DNA of 18,332 nucleotides from an uncultured Clostridia bacterium (GCA_937913075.1 CALEPU010000010.1:1-18332), one strand, 5' to 3'; shown: positions 1 through 8,260, counted from the stretch's first letter. Notes: a model not told the origin generated them from the letters alone. A program made the numbers and translations.

Positions 1-81
1 CATGCTTGTTTCTGTGAGCTTTGTCTCAAATAAATGCTTAATGCAACAGCCTCTTGATTTATTTATTGATATGCGGCGGCT

Positions 82-894
82 CTATTTCCCGTCGTGCAGC
101 TTTTCGTCCTCGCGGGCGACCCTCTGCTCATAAACGCGATATGCCTTGGAGCGCTTGCGCAGCGGCTCGGAAACGGAGAACACGTTGGGCTTTTTGAGCA
201 TCAGCTTGCCGAAATAATTGATCGTATCGTCGTTGGTGGCAAAGCTGAAGCTGACGTAGACCGTAGTATCGGTATTAGAGGTGGAAAGCACCTTCGTATT
301 TTTAAGAGGGAGACCGTTCTCAAAGCAGACCTCGCGCACCTTCTCCATAACGGGATAGCCCGATTCGGCGTTTATGAGTATCGCGGGACAGAGCGAGTCG
401 ATATAATCGAGAGCCTTGCCGAAGAATATGAGTATCCCAAGCACTACGAGCGTAAAGATCACAGCGCCCATTATAAAGCCCGCGCCGCAGGCAAGCCCGA
501 GAGCCGTGCAGAGCCAAAGAGTGGAGGCGGTGGAAAGTCCCTTGACGGAAAGCTTGTCCCTTATTATAACGCCGCCGCCGAGGAAGCCGATACCCGTTAT
601 AACCCCCGCGGCGATACGCGAGGTGTCGTAGTTGAGGGTCGTGTCTATGGTGCCCATGGCGATATCGAGCGAGCCGTCCGCTATCCTTATGCCCCAGATG
701 GAAATGGTCATCAAAAGCGAGCTGCCGACAGCCAAAAGCGCATGCGTCCTAACGCCTGCCTGCTCGCCGCGAAGCTGCCTCTCCAAGCCGATGGTGAAGG
801 AGAGCATTGCCGCTATGAGCGTGGTTATAAGCACGTACAGCAGTATGCCGTAGCCGTGAAAATCGTAGACGAGACGGAGCAGCCATCGGTCCAT
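82..894 (-). CDS. MgtC/SapB family membrane protein
   Basis: 270-residue inner-membrane protein. The N-terminal half (about residues 15-165) has four to five hydrophobic helices with the MgtC/SapB signatures: GLERQLRGEQAGVRTHALL at 36-54, GFLGGGVIIRD at 103-113 and VKGLSTASTLW at 117-127. The C-terminal ~100 residues (170-270) are soluble and resemble the ACT-like domain of longer MgtC proteins, ending in a charged tail. In pathogens MgtC proteins inhibit the F-type ATPase and support growth in low magnesium. In commensal Firmicutes the role is mostly unknown, so the family call is safe and the function is not. The ATG at 892-894 is preceded by a GAGGTG ribosome binding site and, further up, a plausible promoter (952-980). 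It is probably a single-gene unit. I see no convincing terminator between its stop and the window edge. Confidence 0.9.
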   Translation of the reverse strand: MDRWLLRLVYDFHGYGILLYVLITTLIAAMLSFTIGLERQLRGEQAGVRTHALLAVGSSLLMTISIWGIRIADGSLDIAMGTIDTTLNYDTSRIAAGVITGIGFLGGGVIIRDKLSVKGLSTASTLWLCTALGLACGAGFIMGAVIFTLVVLGILIFFGKALDYIDSLCPAILINAESGYPVMEKVREVCFENGLPLKNTKVLSTSNTDTTVYVSFSFATNDDTINYFGKLMLKKPNVFSVSEPLRKRSKAYRVYEQRVAREDEKLHDGK

Positions 895-951
895 AAAAGC
901 ACCTCGCTTGAATAAGATCTTGTGAAAATACGGGAAATATCCACGAATATT

Positions 952-980
952 ATGTTACCAAAAATGCGGTTCCGTGTCAA
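952..980 (-). promoter_or_regulatory. sigma-A-type promoter for the MgtC-family gene
   Basis: Read on the minus strand there is a perfect -35 TTGACA (975-980), a 17 bp spacer and a -10 TAACAT (952-957, 4 of 6 consensus). The predicted start site lies about 50 bp upstream of the ATG at 894. Confidence 0.6.
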
Positions 981-1033
981 TATGCGCGATATGTTGTGCC
1001 GCTTATGACATAGTTCGGACAAAAATCAGGGTC

Positions 1034-1630
1034 TTATCGTTTGCCGAACGTGAACTGCTTTTCCTCGCCCTTGAAAAGCCTTTTGATATTGGAACGGTGC
1101 ATGAATATTACGACGAGGGCAGCCAACAGCCCCATTATGCGGAGTATGGGCGCGTCGAGGATCACGAGCGAGAGCACGCCTACGGCTGCGGCGCCGGTGA
1201 CCGAGGCGAGGGAGACTATCCGCGTGACGGCGAAGACCGTAACAAAAAGCGCCAGCGCACAAAGGAAAATGCGGCTGTTGAGCATAAGCGCGAAGGCGGA
1301 GCCGCAGGAAACGCCCTTGCCGCCGCGCAGCTTAAAAAACGCGGGGAAGCAATGCCCTATAACGCTTGCGAAGCCGGCTAAGGCGAGCCCCGCGTCACCT
1401 GCTATGAGCTTGCCCAGCCGGCAAGCAAGGAGTCCCTTCGCAAAGTCGAAAGCGAAGGTCAGTATACCGAAGGCAAGCCCGTAAGTCCTTGCGGCGTTCG
1501 TCGCGCCGGAGTTGCCGCTGCCACGCTCGCGCACGTCGTCGTGAAAGAACACACGCGAGATTATTATGGCGGCAACAGCCGAGCCTATGCAGTAGCCGAG
1601 TACGGCACAGAGTGTGCACTTTAAAAACAT
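1034..1630 (-). CDS. plsY: Glycerol-3-phosphate acyltransferase PlsY
   Basis: 198-residue polytopic membrane enzyme. It transfers the acyl group of acyl-phosphate (made by PlsX) to glycerol-3-phosphate, giving lysophosphatidic acid, the first committed step of phospholipid synthesis. The family motifs are visible: RGSGNSGATNAART at 36-49 (motif 1), LRGGKGVSCG at 101-110 (motif 2, glycine-rich acyl-phosphate site) and HRSNIKRLFKGEE at 178-190 (motif 3). About five hydrophobic helices and the length match the family. The open frame extends upstream to 1864, but those 78 residues are hydrophilic, low in complexity and overlap the 3' end of the peptidase gene. I therefore start at the ATG at 1628-1630, which begins directly with the first hydrophobic helix; the ribosome binding site is weak (GGGGGT). 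No plsX is present in the window. Confidence 0.93.
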   Translation of the reverse strand: MFLKCTLCAVLGYCIGSAVAAIIISRVFFHDDVRERGSGNSGATNAARTYGLAFGILTFAFDFAKGLLACRLGKLIAGDAGLALAGFASVIGHCFPAFFKLRGGKGVSCGSAFALMLNSRIFLCALALFVTVFAVTRIVSLASVTGAAAVGVLSLVILDAPILRIMGLLAALVVIFMHRSNIKRLFKGEEKQFTFGKR

Positions 1631-1702
1631 GGTTGACCCCCGATGCCTTGTAAAGGGAATGATCAGCGCCGATCCGCGCATTGCCCGCGGTGAACGCGAT
1701 AT

Positions 1703-1733
1703 GCCTCTCCCGCTCCGGCGGGGCGGGAGAGGC
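1703..1733 (-). terminator. GC-rich hairpin between the M16 peptidase gene and plsY
   Basis: A perfect 11 bp inverted repeat (GCCTCTCCCGC at 1703-1713, GCGGGAGAGGC at 1723-1733) encloses a 9-base loop. It lies 25 bases beyond the peptidase stop. No U-run follows on the minus strand, so it may be a weak or factor-aided terminator, or a structured leader of plsY. The same stem would form in a plus-strand transcript. Confidence 0.45.
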
Positions 1734-1751
1734 GCGGAGACGTTGTAAACG

Positions 1752-1760
1752 ATTATATCA
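1752..1760 (-). promoter_or_regulatory. possible extended -10 promoter for plsY
   Basis: On the minus strand the peptidase TGA stop (1758-1760) is fused to a perfect TATAAT (1752-1757), forming TGATATAAT, an extended -10 element. No -35 hexamer is visible 17 bp upstream, so this is tentative. If active, it gives plsY its own transcript with the 1703-1733 hairpin in its leader. Confidence 0.35.
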
Positions 1761-4607
1761 GATATCGAACACGGGCATATCCATGCCTGCCAACGCGGAA
1801 TCGCAGCCGACGACGCAGATACAGCCGTTTTCGCGGCAGGCTTCAAGCGCCTCCCGCACGGCAAGCAGAGCCTGAGCGTCGGTATTGAGCATCTCGGCGC
1901 GCAGCTTGCGGGCGTCTTCTATCGAAGTGCCTTCAAGGCAGTCCATATCGGCGATCGCGCCCTGCATGGCGGGGGAGTTCAAGGGCTCCGTCCTGCCTAT
2001 CGCGGAGATGATGTATTTGGTCAGATCCTCGCCCGAATTGCAGAATTCGGTGATGAAATCGGGCTCCTCGCCGTAGACGCCTATGCTCCTTGCGGGCGAG
2101 GGATCGCGGTAGGAATAATGGCAGATGCAGCCCCTTTCGTCGGCAGTGAGCCCAACGCCGTAAGCGCCGCCCTGCACCCTGACGCGGTTCCAAAGGCAGG
2201 CAAGGGTTATGAGGTTTGCGGCGACCTTCATGCTGCCGCCGACCTCGCAGGCGACGCCCCTTTCGGCAAAGCTGACCTGCGCGGGTATGCGCACGCCGAA
2301 CCTCTCGGGAACGGGGCTCTCGTAATGCACGGAGGCGGGAGAGGCCTTGCCCTCGGGGAAGGAATTTATAAGCCCGCAGACGCAGGGCATTTCGGTCGCG
2401 GTCACGCCCACCGTGAGGCCTGCCCTGACCATGGCGTTATCGCGTATGCGCTCCATTAAAGAAACGAGCTCGGGAGCCTTGGCTTCAAACTCCTTCGAGA
2501 GCTCCTTTATATAGCTGCGGAAGGTATAGCCGCCGGTCGCCTCGGTGACCGCGGCTGCGGACAGGTAATGCGATTTGACGGCGTCGATGCCGACCGCGTG
2601 ACCGGCGGTTATCATGCGCTGCTTGGTCATCTCGTCGAGCTGGAGCACCGTCTCCTTTATGCGGTCGGGCTTATCGAAGAGGGTCTCGCAAAGTATTTCG
2701 CGTATCAGCTCCTCCGCCCTTTTAAGGTTCTCGTCAAGCACGTCGCAGAATACCGCGAGGTACGGGGTACAGCTCTTGCTGCCGTGCGAGGCAGGCCTAA
2801 CGTCAAAATGGAGCCTGCCGATATAGGTCTTGATAAGCTTTTGCAGCTCGGCGGTATCGTGCTTTGCCGTGGGCAGCTTGGACAAAAGCTTAGTCATGAC
2901 CTGCGCGGCCGAGAGCTCGGGCAGCGTAAGCTCGGAGAGGTTGAAATAGAGGTTAATATGGGTTATGCCCTGCGAGGGGACGGGGTGATACATTACGGTG
3001 ACGCCGCCCTCCTCGTGCAGCTCGGTGGGCGTGTACATGGGCTCGGCTCCTACCTCGGAAAGCGGGAGCACGGGCAGCTTTGCGGTATCCTCGGGATCGT
3101 CGGGCGCATCCTGCCAGGCATGGAGCCTTTCATTAGCCGCGGCAAGCTCCTGCTTCTCGTTATCGTTCATAGCGGAAAGCATTGCCTCGGCACGCGCGGC
3201 CTCCTCCTCGCGCAGCTTTTCGCCGTGGGTCTTGGAGGGCAGCACGGTAAGGACGGAAAGCTTATCGGGATCGAGCAATTCCGCAAGCAGCTTATCAAAG
3301 CCGTCGCCCTCGGCAGCCTTGCGCAGCGCCGCGATATCCTCGTCATATTCAAGGTAGAGCATCGGGTCGCCGCCGTACAGCGAGGAATTGTAGCTCGTGA
3401 TGCAGCGAATGAGCCCCGCGGGCTCCTTATCCTTAACGCGGAAGGCATAGCGGTTGATCTGCGCGGTCAAAAGCTCCTTATCGAGCCCCTTGGCCAAGAG
3501 CTCTCTCACGACCTCGGCGGTCTTATCGAGTATAGCCTGCTTCCTGTCCTCGTCGGTATTGCGGACGGTGAGCATAAGCACGGGCTGATACACGCCGTCC
3601 TCCAAGCTGAGATCGACGTCGTCGCCGAGCCCCTCGGCGAGTATGGCACGTTTAAGGGGAGCCTCGTTGGTGTCGGCAAGCAGAGCGCAGAGTATCTCTG
3701 TCATCATCTGCATGCGCTTATCAGACCAATCCCCGCAGATCCTGCCGAAGCTCAGCGCGGCGCGGCGCTTCTCATTCTCGTCTGCGCCGATCTCGTAATA
3801 GAGCGTGCTTTCACCGACGCGGGGCTGCTGGAGGGGAATTTCGTGCAGAGCCTCCTGCCTCTCGAATCTGTCGAGGTAGCCGTCTATCAGTGAGAGCGTC
3901 TTCTCCAAGGGCACTGCGCCGTCGAGGAAAATGTATGCGTTAGAGGGATGGTAATACTTATGATACATCGCCTTGTACATATCATAGGTGAGCTCGGGGA
4001 TATTGGCAGGCTCGCCGCCGGAGTTGAAGCCGTAGCAGTTATCGGGGAAGAGCAGCGCATGCATACCCTCGCCCAGAATGTCGTCGATGCCGCTTGTAGC
4101 GCCCTTCATCTCGTTGTAGACGACGCCGTTTATAAAGGGCTTGCCGTCCTCGCCGACCTCAAGGTGCCAGCCCTCCTGACGGAAGGCGTTGGGGTCTATC
4201 ACGCAGCGCGGCGCGAACACCGCGTCGAGATAAACGCTCGTCAGGTTCAAAAAATCCCTCTCGTTGCGGCTGGAAACGGGGTATATGGTCTTGTCCTGAA
4301 AGGTCATCGCGTTCAAAAAGGTATTCATAGAGCTCTTCATCAAATCGACAAAGGGCTCCTTTACGGGGTATTTTTCGGAGCCGCAGAGCACGCTGTGCTC
4401 CAAAATGTGAAATACGCCGGTGGAGTCCTCGGGCAGGGTCTTGAAGCCTATGCAGAAGAGCTTGTTCGAGTCGCCGTTGTCGACCCAGCAGAGCCGGGCG
4501 CCCGTCTTAACGTGCGCCATCCCGACGAAATTGCCGCCGAGCTCCGAGGAAAAGCGTATCCGCTCTACGCGGAAGCCGGATACGGTGGTGTTGACTTCAA
4601 TGTTCAA
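1758..4607 (-). CDS. M16C zinc metallopeptidase (PreP/insulinase family)
   Basis: 949-residue two-half peptidase of the presequence-protease type, which closes as a chamber around short unfolded peptides and cleaves them. With the TTG start used here, the inverted zinc motif HILEH is at 67-71 (His67, Glu70, His71) and the third ligand is Glu166 in GVVYNEMKG, the spacing typical of PreP. The C-terminal half carries the conserved RVQGGAYGVGL segment near residues 822-832. There is no signal peptide, so it should be cytosolic. Start choice: the longest frame opens at 4679, but AGGAGG (4617-4622) sits 9 bases before TTG (4605-4607), and the apparent promoter (4647-4675) lies inside the extended frame. 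The first 24 residues of the long frame are therefore probably untranslated. It is the only gene on its transcript unless reading through to plsY. Confidence 0.92.
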   Translation of the reverse strand: MNIEVNTTVSGFRVERIRFSSELGGNFVGMAHVKTGARLCWVDNGDSNKLFCIGFKTLPEDSTGVFHILEHSVLCGSEKYPVKEPFVDLMKSSMNTFLNAMTFQDKTIYPVSSRNERDFLNLTSVYLDAVFAPRCVIDPNAFRQEGWHLEVGEDGKPFINGVVYNEMKGATSGIDDILGEGMHALLFPDNCYGFNSGGEPANIPELTYDMYKAMYHKYYHPSNAYIFLDGAVPLEKTLSLIDGYLDRFERQEALHEIPLQQPRVGESTLYYEIGADENEKRRAALSFGRICGDWSDKRMQMMTEILCALLADTNEAPLKRAILAEGLGDDVDLSLEDGVYQPVLMLTVRNTDEDRKQAILDKTAEVVRELLAKGLDKELLTAQINRYAFRVKDKEPAGLIRCITSYNSSLYGGDPMLYLEYDEDIAALRKAAEGDGFDKLLAELLDPDKLSVLTVLPSKTHGEKLREEEAARAEAMLSAMNDNEKQELAAANERLHAWQDAPDDPEDTAKLPVLPLSEVGAEPMYTPTELHEEGGVTVMYHPVPSQGITHINLYFNLSELTLPELSAAQVMTKLLSKLPTAKHDTAELQKLIKTYIGRLHFDVRPASHGSKSCTPYLAVFCDVLDENLKRAEELIREILCETLFDKPDRIKETVLQLDEMTKQRMITAGHAVGIDAVKSHYLSAAAVTEATGGYTFRSYIKELSKEFEAKAPELVSLMERIRDNAMVRAGLTVGVTATEMPCVCGLINSFPEGKASPASVHYESPVPERFGVRIPAQVSFAERGVACEVGGSMKVAANLITLACLWNRVRVQGGAYGVGLTADERGCICHYSYRDPSPARSIGVYGEEPDFITEFCNSGEDLTKYIISAIGRTEPLNSPAMQGAIADMDCLEGTSIEDARKLRAEMLNTDAQALLAVREALEACRENGCICVVGCDSALAGMDMPVFDI

Positions 4608-4646
4608 AATAAGTTTCCTCCTTTTAGAACGATTTTTTACCTGTAT

Positions 4647-4675
4647 ATCATAGCCCGAAAACGGTAAGTTGTCAA
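4647..4675 (-). promoter_or_regulatory. strong promoter of the M16 peptidase gene
   Basis: Minus-strand TTGACA (4670-4675), a 17 bp spacer and TATGAT (4647-4652, 5 of 6 consensus). The transcript would start near 4640, giving a ~33-base leader with AGGAGG before the TTG start. Confidence 0.75.
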
Positions 4676-4677
4676 TC

Positions 4678-4703
4678 AAAAAGGCAGGCCTTGCGCCTGC
4701 CTT
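4678..4703 (-). terminator. intrinsic terminator of hpf
   Basis: On the minus strand, a 9 bp perfect stem (AAGGCAGGC / GCCTGCCTT, 4695-4703 with 4681-4689) and a 5-base loop lead straight into a run of five U (4678-4682). It lies 15 bases past the hpf stop and directly upstream of the next promoter. Confidence 0.85.
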
Positions 4704-4718
4704 GCACCGATATTCGGT

Positions 4719-5237
4719 TTATTCGGGCTCGATAAGACCGAGGTTGCCGTCCTTTCTCTTGTAAAGCACGTTGATGTCCTCCGTCTGGGCATTGGTGAAC
4801 ACGAAGAAGGAGTGACCTAAAAGCTCCATCTGGAGCACTGCCTCGTCAACGCTCATGGGCTTTATGGAGAAGCGCTTTACCTTAACGACCGCGGGACCTT
4901 CATCCTCCTCCTCAAGCTCGGGCACGGGCTCGTTGAACGCCTCTGCCTTCAAATTCTTCTCCAGCTTGGTGCGATAGCGGATTATCTGCCGCTCGAGCTT
5001 GGCGATCACGTTGTCGATGCTGGCATACATATCGCCGGTGACCTCCTCGCCCCTTATAATGCCGCCGGAGTATGGGATGGTGACCTCGACGATGTGGCGG
5101 TTCTTTTCAACTGCCATAGTTACCTGCGCGACCGTATCCGCGGGGAAGTATCTTTCGAGCTTTGACATTTTCTTCTCGGCAAGATCGCGCAGATACTCAG
5201 AGATCTCAATGTTTTTGCCGGTGATGGAAATACGCAT
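4719..5237 (-). CDS. hpf: Ribosome hibernation promoting factor, long form
   Basis: 172-residue long-form HPF. The N-terminal S30AE/RaiA domain (residues 1-95, beginning MRISITGKNIEIS, beta-alpha-beta-beta-beta-alpha pattern) binds the 30S decoding channel. An acidic linker (about 104-115, PELEEEDEG) joins it to the C-terminal dimerisation domain (about 119-172, with VKRFSIKPMSVDEAVLQMELLGH), which pairs two ribosomes into inactive 100S dimers. This form is typical of Firmicutes and is usually induced in stationary phase or by stringent control. The frame is open back to 5366, but the ATG at 5235-5237 has an AAGGAG site at the right distance, matches the family N-terminus, and follows a promoter at 5311-5339. 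Monocistronic, with a clear terminator. Confidence 0.95.
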   Translation of the reverse strand: MRISITGKNIEISEYLRDLAEKKMSKLERYFPADTVAQVTMAVEKNRHIVEVTIPYSGGIIRGEEVTGDMYASIDNVIAKLERQIIRYRTKLEKNLKAEAFNEPVPELEEEDEGPAVVKVKRFSIKPMSVDEAVLQMELLGHSFFVFTNAQTEDINVLYKRKDGNLGLIEPE

Positions 5238-5310
5238 ATGTTCCAACTCCTTTCTTGTAATGTGCGCCGCCCGAATGAGGGGCGGCAATTCCATCCATTT
5301 GTCTGGATAT

Positions 5311-5339
5311 ATTATATCATGCCCCGAAGCAAAACGCAA
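5311..5339 (-). promoter_or_regulatory. extended -10 promoter of hpf
   Basis: Minus strand: perfect TATAAT (5311-5316) preceded by TGA, forming the extended -10 TGnTATAAT, with a weak -35 TTGCGT (5334-5339) 17 bp upstream. The leader would be about 67 bases. Confidence 0.75.
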
Positions 5340-5397
5340 CCGTTTATTATGACGGAGATGTGACAAATGGGGCGGAGGCGCGGAGCGGCGGTTAATA

Positions 5398-7116
5398 TCA
5401 ACCCTCGTTCTCCTTCATCTTCGCCAGCTCTTCCTCCTCGAGCACGCGGTAGGCTACCTTGCCGACGAGGGTCTTGGGCATATCGTCCTTGAACTCTATA
5501 TCGTAGGGCATGGCATACTTGGCGATGTTCCTGCGGCAGTAATCCATGAGCTCCTGCTTGGTGCCCTCGCTTGCCGGCACGCCTGCGGCGAGCTTAACGA
5601 AAGCCTTTACCTTTTGAATGCGGTAGGGATCGGGCACGCCTATGACACAGCTCATCTGCACCTTTTCGTTGGCGTCGAGGATATTCTCTATCTGACCGGG
5701 ATACACGTTGTAGCCGGAGGAGATTATCATCCTCTTTGCCCTGCCCTTGAAGTAGATGAAGCCCTCGTTATCCATAACGCCGAGGTCGCCCGTGTAGACC
5801 CAGGTGAGCCCGTCCGCGTGAGTGCGGAGCGTCTGCGCCGTCTCGTCGGGATGCTTCATGTATTCCTTCATTACGGTGGGGCCGGCAAGCAGTATCTCGC
5901 CCTCCTCGCCGTAGGGCAGCTCCTCATCCGTATCGGGCTTGACTATCTTAATGTAGGTATCGGGGAAGGGCACGCCTATGCTGCCCTCCTTATAGGTATG
6001 CGGCGGAGTCAGACAGCAGGCGGTGACCGTCTCGGTAGTGCCGTAGCCCTCGCGAACCGGCACGGCGGCGTTGTGCTCCTTCAGAAATTTATCGAGCTTC
6101 TTTTTGAGCTCTATCGACAGCGAGTCGCCGCCGGAGAATACGCCCTTCAGCTTACTGAGATCGGCCTTTTCCATCTTGTCAAGACGCAGCAGGGCCTCGT
6201 AAAGCGTAGGCACGCCCGCGACGAAATTGCACTTGACGATCTGCTTTGCGTACTCCTTGGGGGTGACCCTCGGTATGAGCAGGCATCTGCCGCCCTGCGA
6301 GAGCATGGTATGCACGCATACGCCCAGACCGAAGCCGTGGAAGAGCGGCATCGCAGCGAGCATCCTGTCGCCGACGCTGAACATGGGGTTGGCGGCTATT
6401 ACCTGCTGACCCAAGGCGTTGAAGTTGAGGTTGGTCAGCACTATGCCCTTGGTGGTGCCCGTCGTGCCGCCGGAATAGAGAATTACAGCAGGATCCTCCG
6501 CCCTGCGCTTTACCTTGTAGTTGTAAAAGCACATGCGGCTCATGTTCATAAACTCTTTCCATCGGATGACCGGCGCGTCGGCGGGTATCTTCTGTATCTT
6601 GCGCCCCGCCGTCAGCATATAGCCCGCCTTTATGGGCTGCGCGAGCTCGTCCTTTACGCTGGCGATGATGATGTTTACGACCTTCGTATTCTGCCTTATG
6701 CTCTCGAACTTGTTGTAAAACTGATCGAGCGTTATCGCGGTCACGCTCTCCGACTCGTTAAGGTAGAACTCTATCTCCTTTTCTGCGGAAAGGGGATGGA
6801 TCATGTTGGCAATCGCGCCGACGAGGTTTACCGCGTAGAACATATAGATAGCCTGCGGGCAGTTGGGCATGGCTATGGTGACCTTGTCGTTCTCCCTGAC
6901 GCCGATGGTCTTCAAGGCCTTGGCGCATTTTTCAACCTCCTGCACCATTTTGCGGTAGGTGGTCTTTTTGCCCATGAACTCAAAGGCTGTATTGTCGGGG
7001 TAACGCTTTGCAACGTCTTCTACCATCTCGAACATAGTCCCCTGATAGTAGTCGAGGTGCATGGGTATCCCGTCCATGTGCTCCGCCCATGGGGTATTAA
7101 CTTTTATTTCACTCAT
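5398..7116 (-). CDS. Class I adenylate-forming acyl-CoA ligase (long-chain type)
   Basis: 572-residue ANL-superfamily enzyme that activates a carboxylic acid with ATP to an acyl-AMP and passes it to CoA. Motifs in order: the phosphate-binding loop YSGGTTGTTKG (214-224), the adenine-binding GYGTTE (357-362), YTGDLG (441-446), the hinge region GRAKRMIISSGYNVYPGQIE (458-477) and the C-terminal catalytic lysine Lys553 in KTLVGKVAYR. Length and the GYNVYP motif fit long- or medium-chain fatty acyl ligases; the substrate cannot be read from sequence. The ATG immediately follows the TAA of the upstream acyltransferase-like gene (0 bp gap) with no strong ribosome binding site, which points to translational coupling and a two-gene operon. 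An upstream partner lacking other fatty-acid degradation genes suggests a lipid-modifying or scavenging role rather than beta-oxidation (inference). Confidence 0.9.
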   Translation of the reverse strand: MSEIKVNTPWAEHMDGIPMHLDYYQGTMFEMVEDVAKRYPDNTAFEFMGKKTTYRKMVQEVEKCAKALKTIGVRENDKVTIAMPNCPQAIYMFYAVNLVGAIANMIHPLSAEKEIEFYLNESESVTAITLDQFYNKFESIRQNTKVVNIIIASVKDELAQPIKAGYMLTAGRKIQKIPADAPVIRWKEFMNMSRMCFYNYKVKRRAEDPAVILYSGGTTGTTKGIVLTNLNFNALGQQVIAANPMFSVGDRMLAAMPLFHGFGLGVCVHTMLSQGGRCLLIPRVTPKEYAKQIVKCNFVAGVPTLYEALLRLDKMEKADLSKLKGVFSGGDSLSIELKKKLDKFLKEHNAAVPVREGYGTTETVTACCLTPPHTYKEGSIGVPFPDTYIKIVKPDTDEELPYGEEGEILLAGPTVMKEYMKHPDETAQTLRTHADGLTWVYTGDLGVMDNEGFIYFKGRAKRMIISSGYNVYPGQIENILDANEKVQMSCVIGVPDPYRIQKVKAFVKLAAGVPASEGTKQELMDYCRRNIAKYAMPYDIEFKDDMPKTLVGKVAYRVLEEEELAKMKENEG

Positions 7117-7980
7117 TTAATAATCGACTTTCTCGCTCAATGCGGTCTCAAGCAGCTCGGGATTTTCAAGGAGCGTTTTCAAAAGCCGAACTGTTTTGGA
7201 ATAATAGTAGCCGTCGGCGATCCTCTCGTCGATGGTAAGCCCGAGGTCGATGCTGTCGCGCACCGTAAAGCTGCCGTCATCGTTGTAGAACGGGCGCTTT
7301 TTCCTCTCACCCACTATCACAAAGACCGAATTTGTGCCCCAATTTGTAAGATGATGATAACCGGAATGAAGCTTAATGGAGCCCAGATTGGTCAGTACCA
7401 CCGAGGAATAATAAGGGTCGGTGGCGATAAGCGAGGAGGGTACCCAGCCGTGACGGTCGAGCCAGCAGATGAAATTGACTATCGCCTTCGATATAAAGCG
7501 AGGCATCTTGTTGAACATATCCATGCTCTCCGTAGATCCGTCCTTTTTCTCACTGCGGCACTCGGATACCTGACGGTAGATCTCGTTGTGGATGCTGAAA
7601 AGGTTGTCGCTGTCCTTGGCGTGTATAAAAGCAAGCGCCTCCGCACCGTCATCCTTAAACAGCTTTTTGACTACGAACGATGCAGAAAGCTCGTTCCTCT
7701 GATAGGTGTTCTTGTTGGCGATAAAGCGGTTCATCTTGGGCCGCAGCGCCAGCGTCTTCAATACGGCGGTGACTATAAGCTGGAATACGTTGTACTTGTA
7801 CTCGGGATCTTCGGAATTCAGCCTGCCAAGGTATGCCGCGGCGTTCGTCAGGTCGATACACTCGGATATGAAAGCCTCGTTATCGCACCTGTTTGGGTAT
7901 ATAAGCGGCACTATGAAGTGCATGGAATCCAGATCGCGCAGCAGCACGCCGTCCTTCCTGTCACCAACTCTTTTGCCCAT
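7117..7980 (-). CDS. CAT-fold acyltransferase-like protein (stand-alone E2 catalytic domain)
   Basis: 287 residues resembling the catalytic domain of 2-oxo acid dehydrogenase E2 subunits and chloramphenicol acetyltransferase, which move acyl groups between CoA and a thiol or alcohol. Supporting segments are VLTNLGSIKL (195-204), WGTNSVFVIVGE (214-225) and the C-terminal DERIADGYYYSKTVRLL (251-267), which aligns with the E2 active-site motif DHRxxDG. The usual catalytic histidine is replaced by Glu252, so classical E2 chemistry is doubtful. There is no lipoyl domain, no E1/E3-binding domain and no dehydrogenase genes nearby, so this is not a pyruvate dehydrogenase component. It is transcribed from its own strong promoter and is directly followed by an acyl-CoA ligase, making acyl-CoA a plausible shared intermediate (inference). 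The ATG has an AAAGGAG site 4-5 bases upstream. Confidence 0.75.
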   Translation of the reverse strand: MGKRVGDRKDGVLLRDLDSMHFIVPLIYPNRCDNEAFISECIDLTNAAAYLGRLNSEDPEYKYNVFQLIVTAVLKTLALRPKMNRFIANKNTYQRNELSASFVVKKLFKDDGAEALAFIHAKDSDNLFSIHNEIYRQVSECRSEKKDGSTESMDMFNKMPRFISKAIVNFICWLDRHGWVPSSLIATDPYYSSVVLTNLGSIKLHSGYHHLTNWGTNSVFVIVGERKKRPFYNDDGSFTVRDSIDLGLTIDERIADGYYYSKTVRLLKTLLENPELLETALSEKVDY

Positions 7981-8055
7981 CCTTCTCCTTTCTTTTTAAA
8001 AGCGGCACAGCTCCTGCCGTCGAATATGCCGCCCGTTGAATTTTCGACAATTAAT

Positions 8056-8084
8056 ATTATATTATACTTATGCGCCCGCGTCAA
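8056..8084 (-). promoter_or_regulatory. promoter of the acyltransferase/ligase operon
   Basis: Minus strand: TTGACG (8079-8084, 5 of 6), 17 bp spacer, perfect TATAAT (8056-8061). A second overlapping TATAAT sits 5 bp upstream at 8061-8066. The leader is about 70 bases. Confidence 0.8.
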
Positions 8085-8147
8085 GGAAATGCTTTGTATT
8101 ATGCGGAAACTTATTGCGGGAGCCTGCCGAAAAAATTATTTTGACTG

Positions 8148-8176
8148 TTGCATTTTCACCGTGCAGATGATATACT
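8148..8176 (+). promoter_or_regulatory. upstream promoter candidate for the transporter operon
   Basis: Plus strand: TTGCAT (8148-8153), 17 bp spacer, TATACT (8171-8176) preceded by TGA, forming an extended -10. The transcript would start near 8183 and run through the structured element at 8261-8322 before reaching the main promoter. Confidence 0.5.
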
Positions 8177-8260
8177 ATATACGGAACCGAGCGGAAGCGC
8201 GCTTTTTGCATTGTCCTCATGCTCACGAAGGCTGCTGCATATCTAATAGGTAGTTATTGC

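Noticed and set aside
1..81. Terminator downstream of the MgtC-family gene
   Set aside because: A TGCAACAGCCTC segment resembling one arm of a common terminator is present, but its pairing arm is not in the window.
1631..1864. N-terminal extension of PlsY to 1864
   Set aside because: It overlaps the peptidase 3' end and the intergenic hairpin, and reads as non-coding. PlsY homologues start at the first membrane helix.
2568..3893. 441-residue open frame on the plus strand
   Set aside because: Antisense of the M16 peptidase, whose motifs are unmistakable; no ribosome site or motif supports the plus-strand frame.
5614..8253. 879-residue open frame on the plus strand
   Set aside because: It lies antisense to both the acyl-CoA ligase and the acyltransferase-like gene, crosses their junction and their promoter, and has no recognisable motif. 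It arises from codon bias on the opposite strand.
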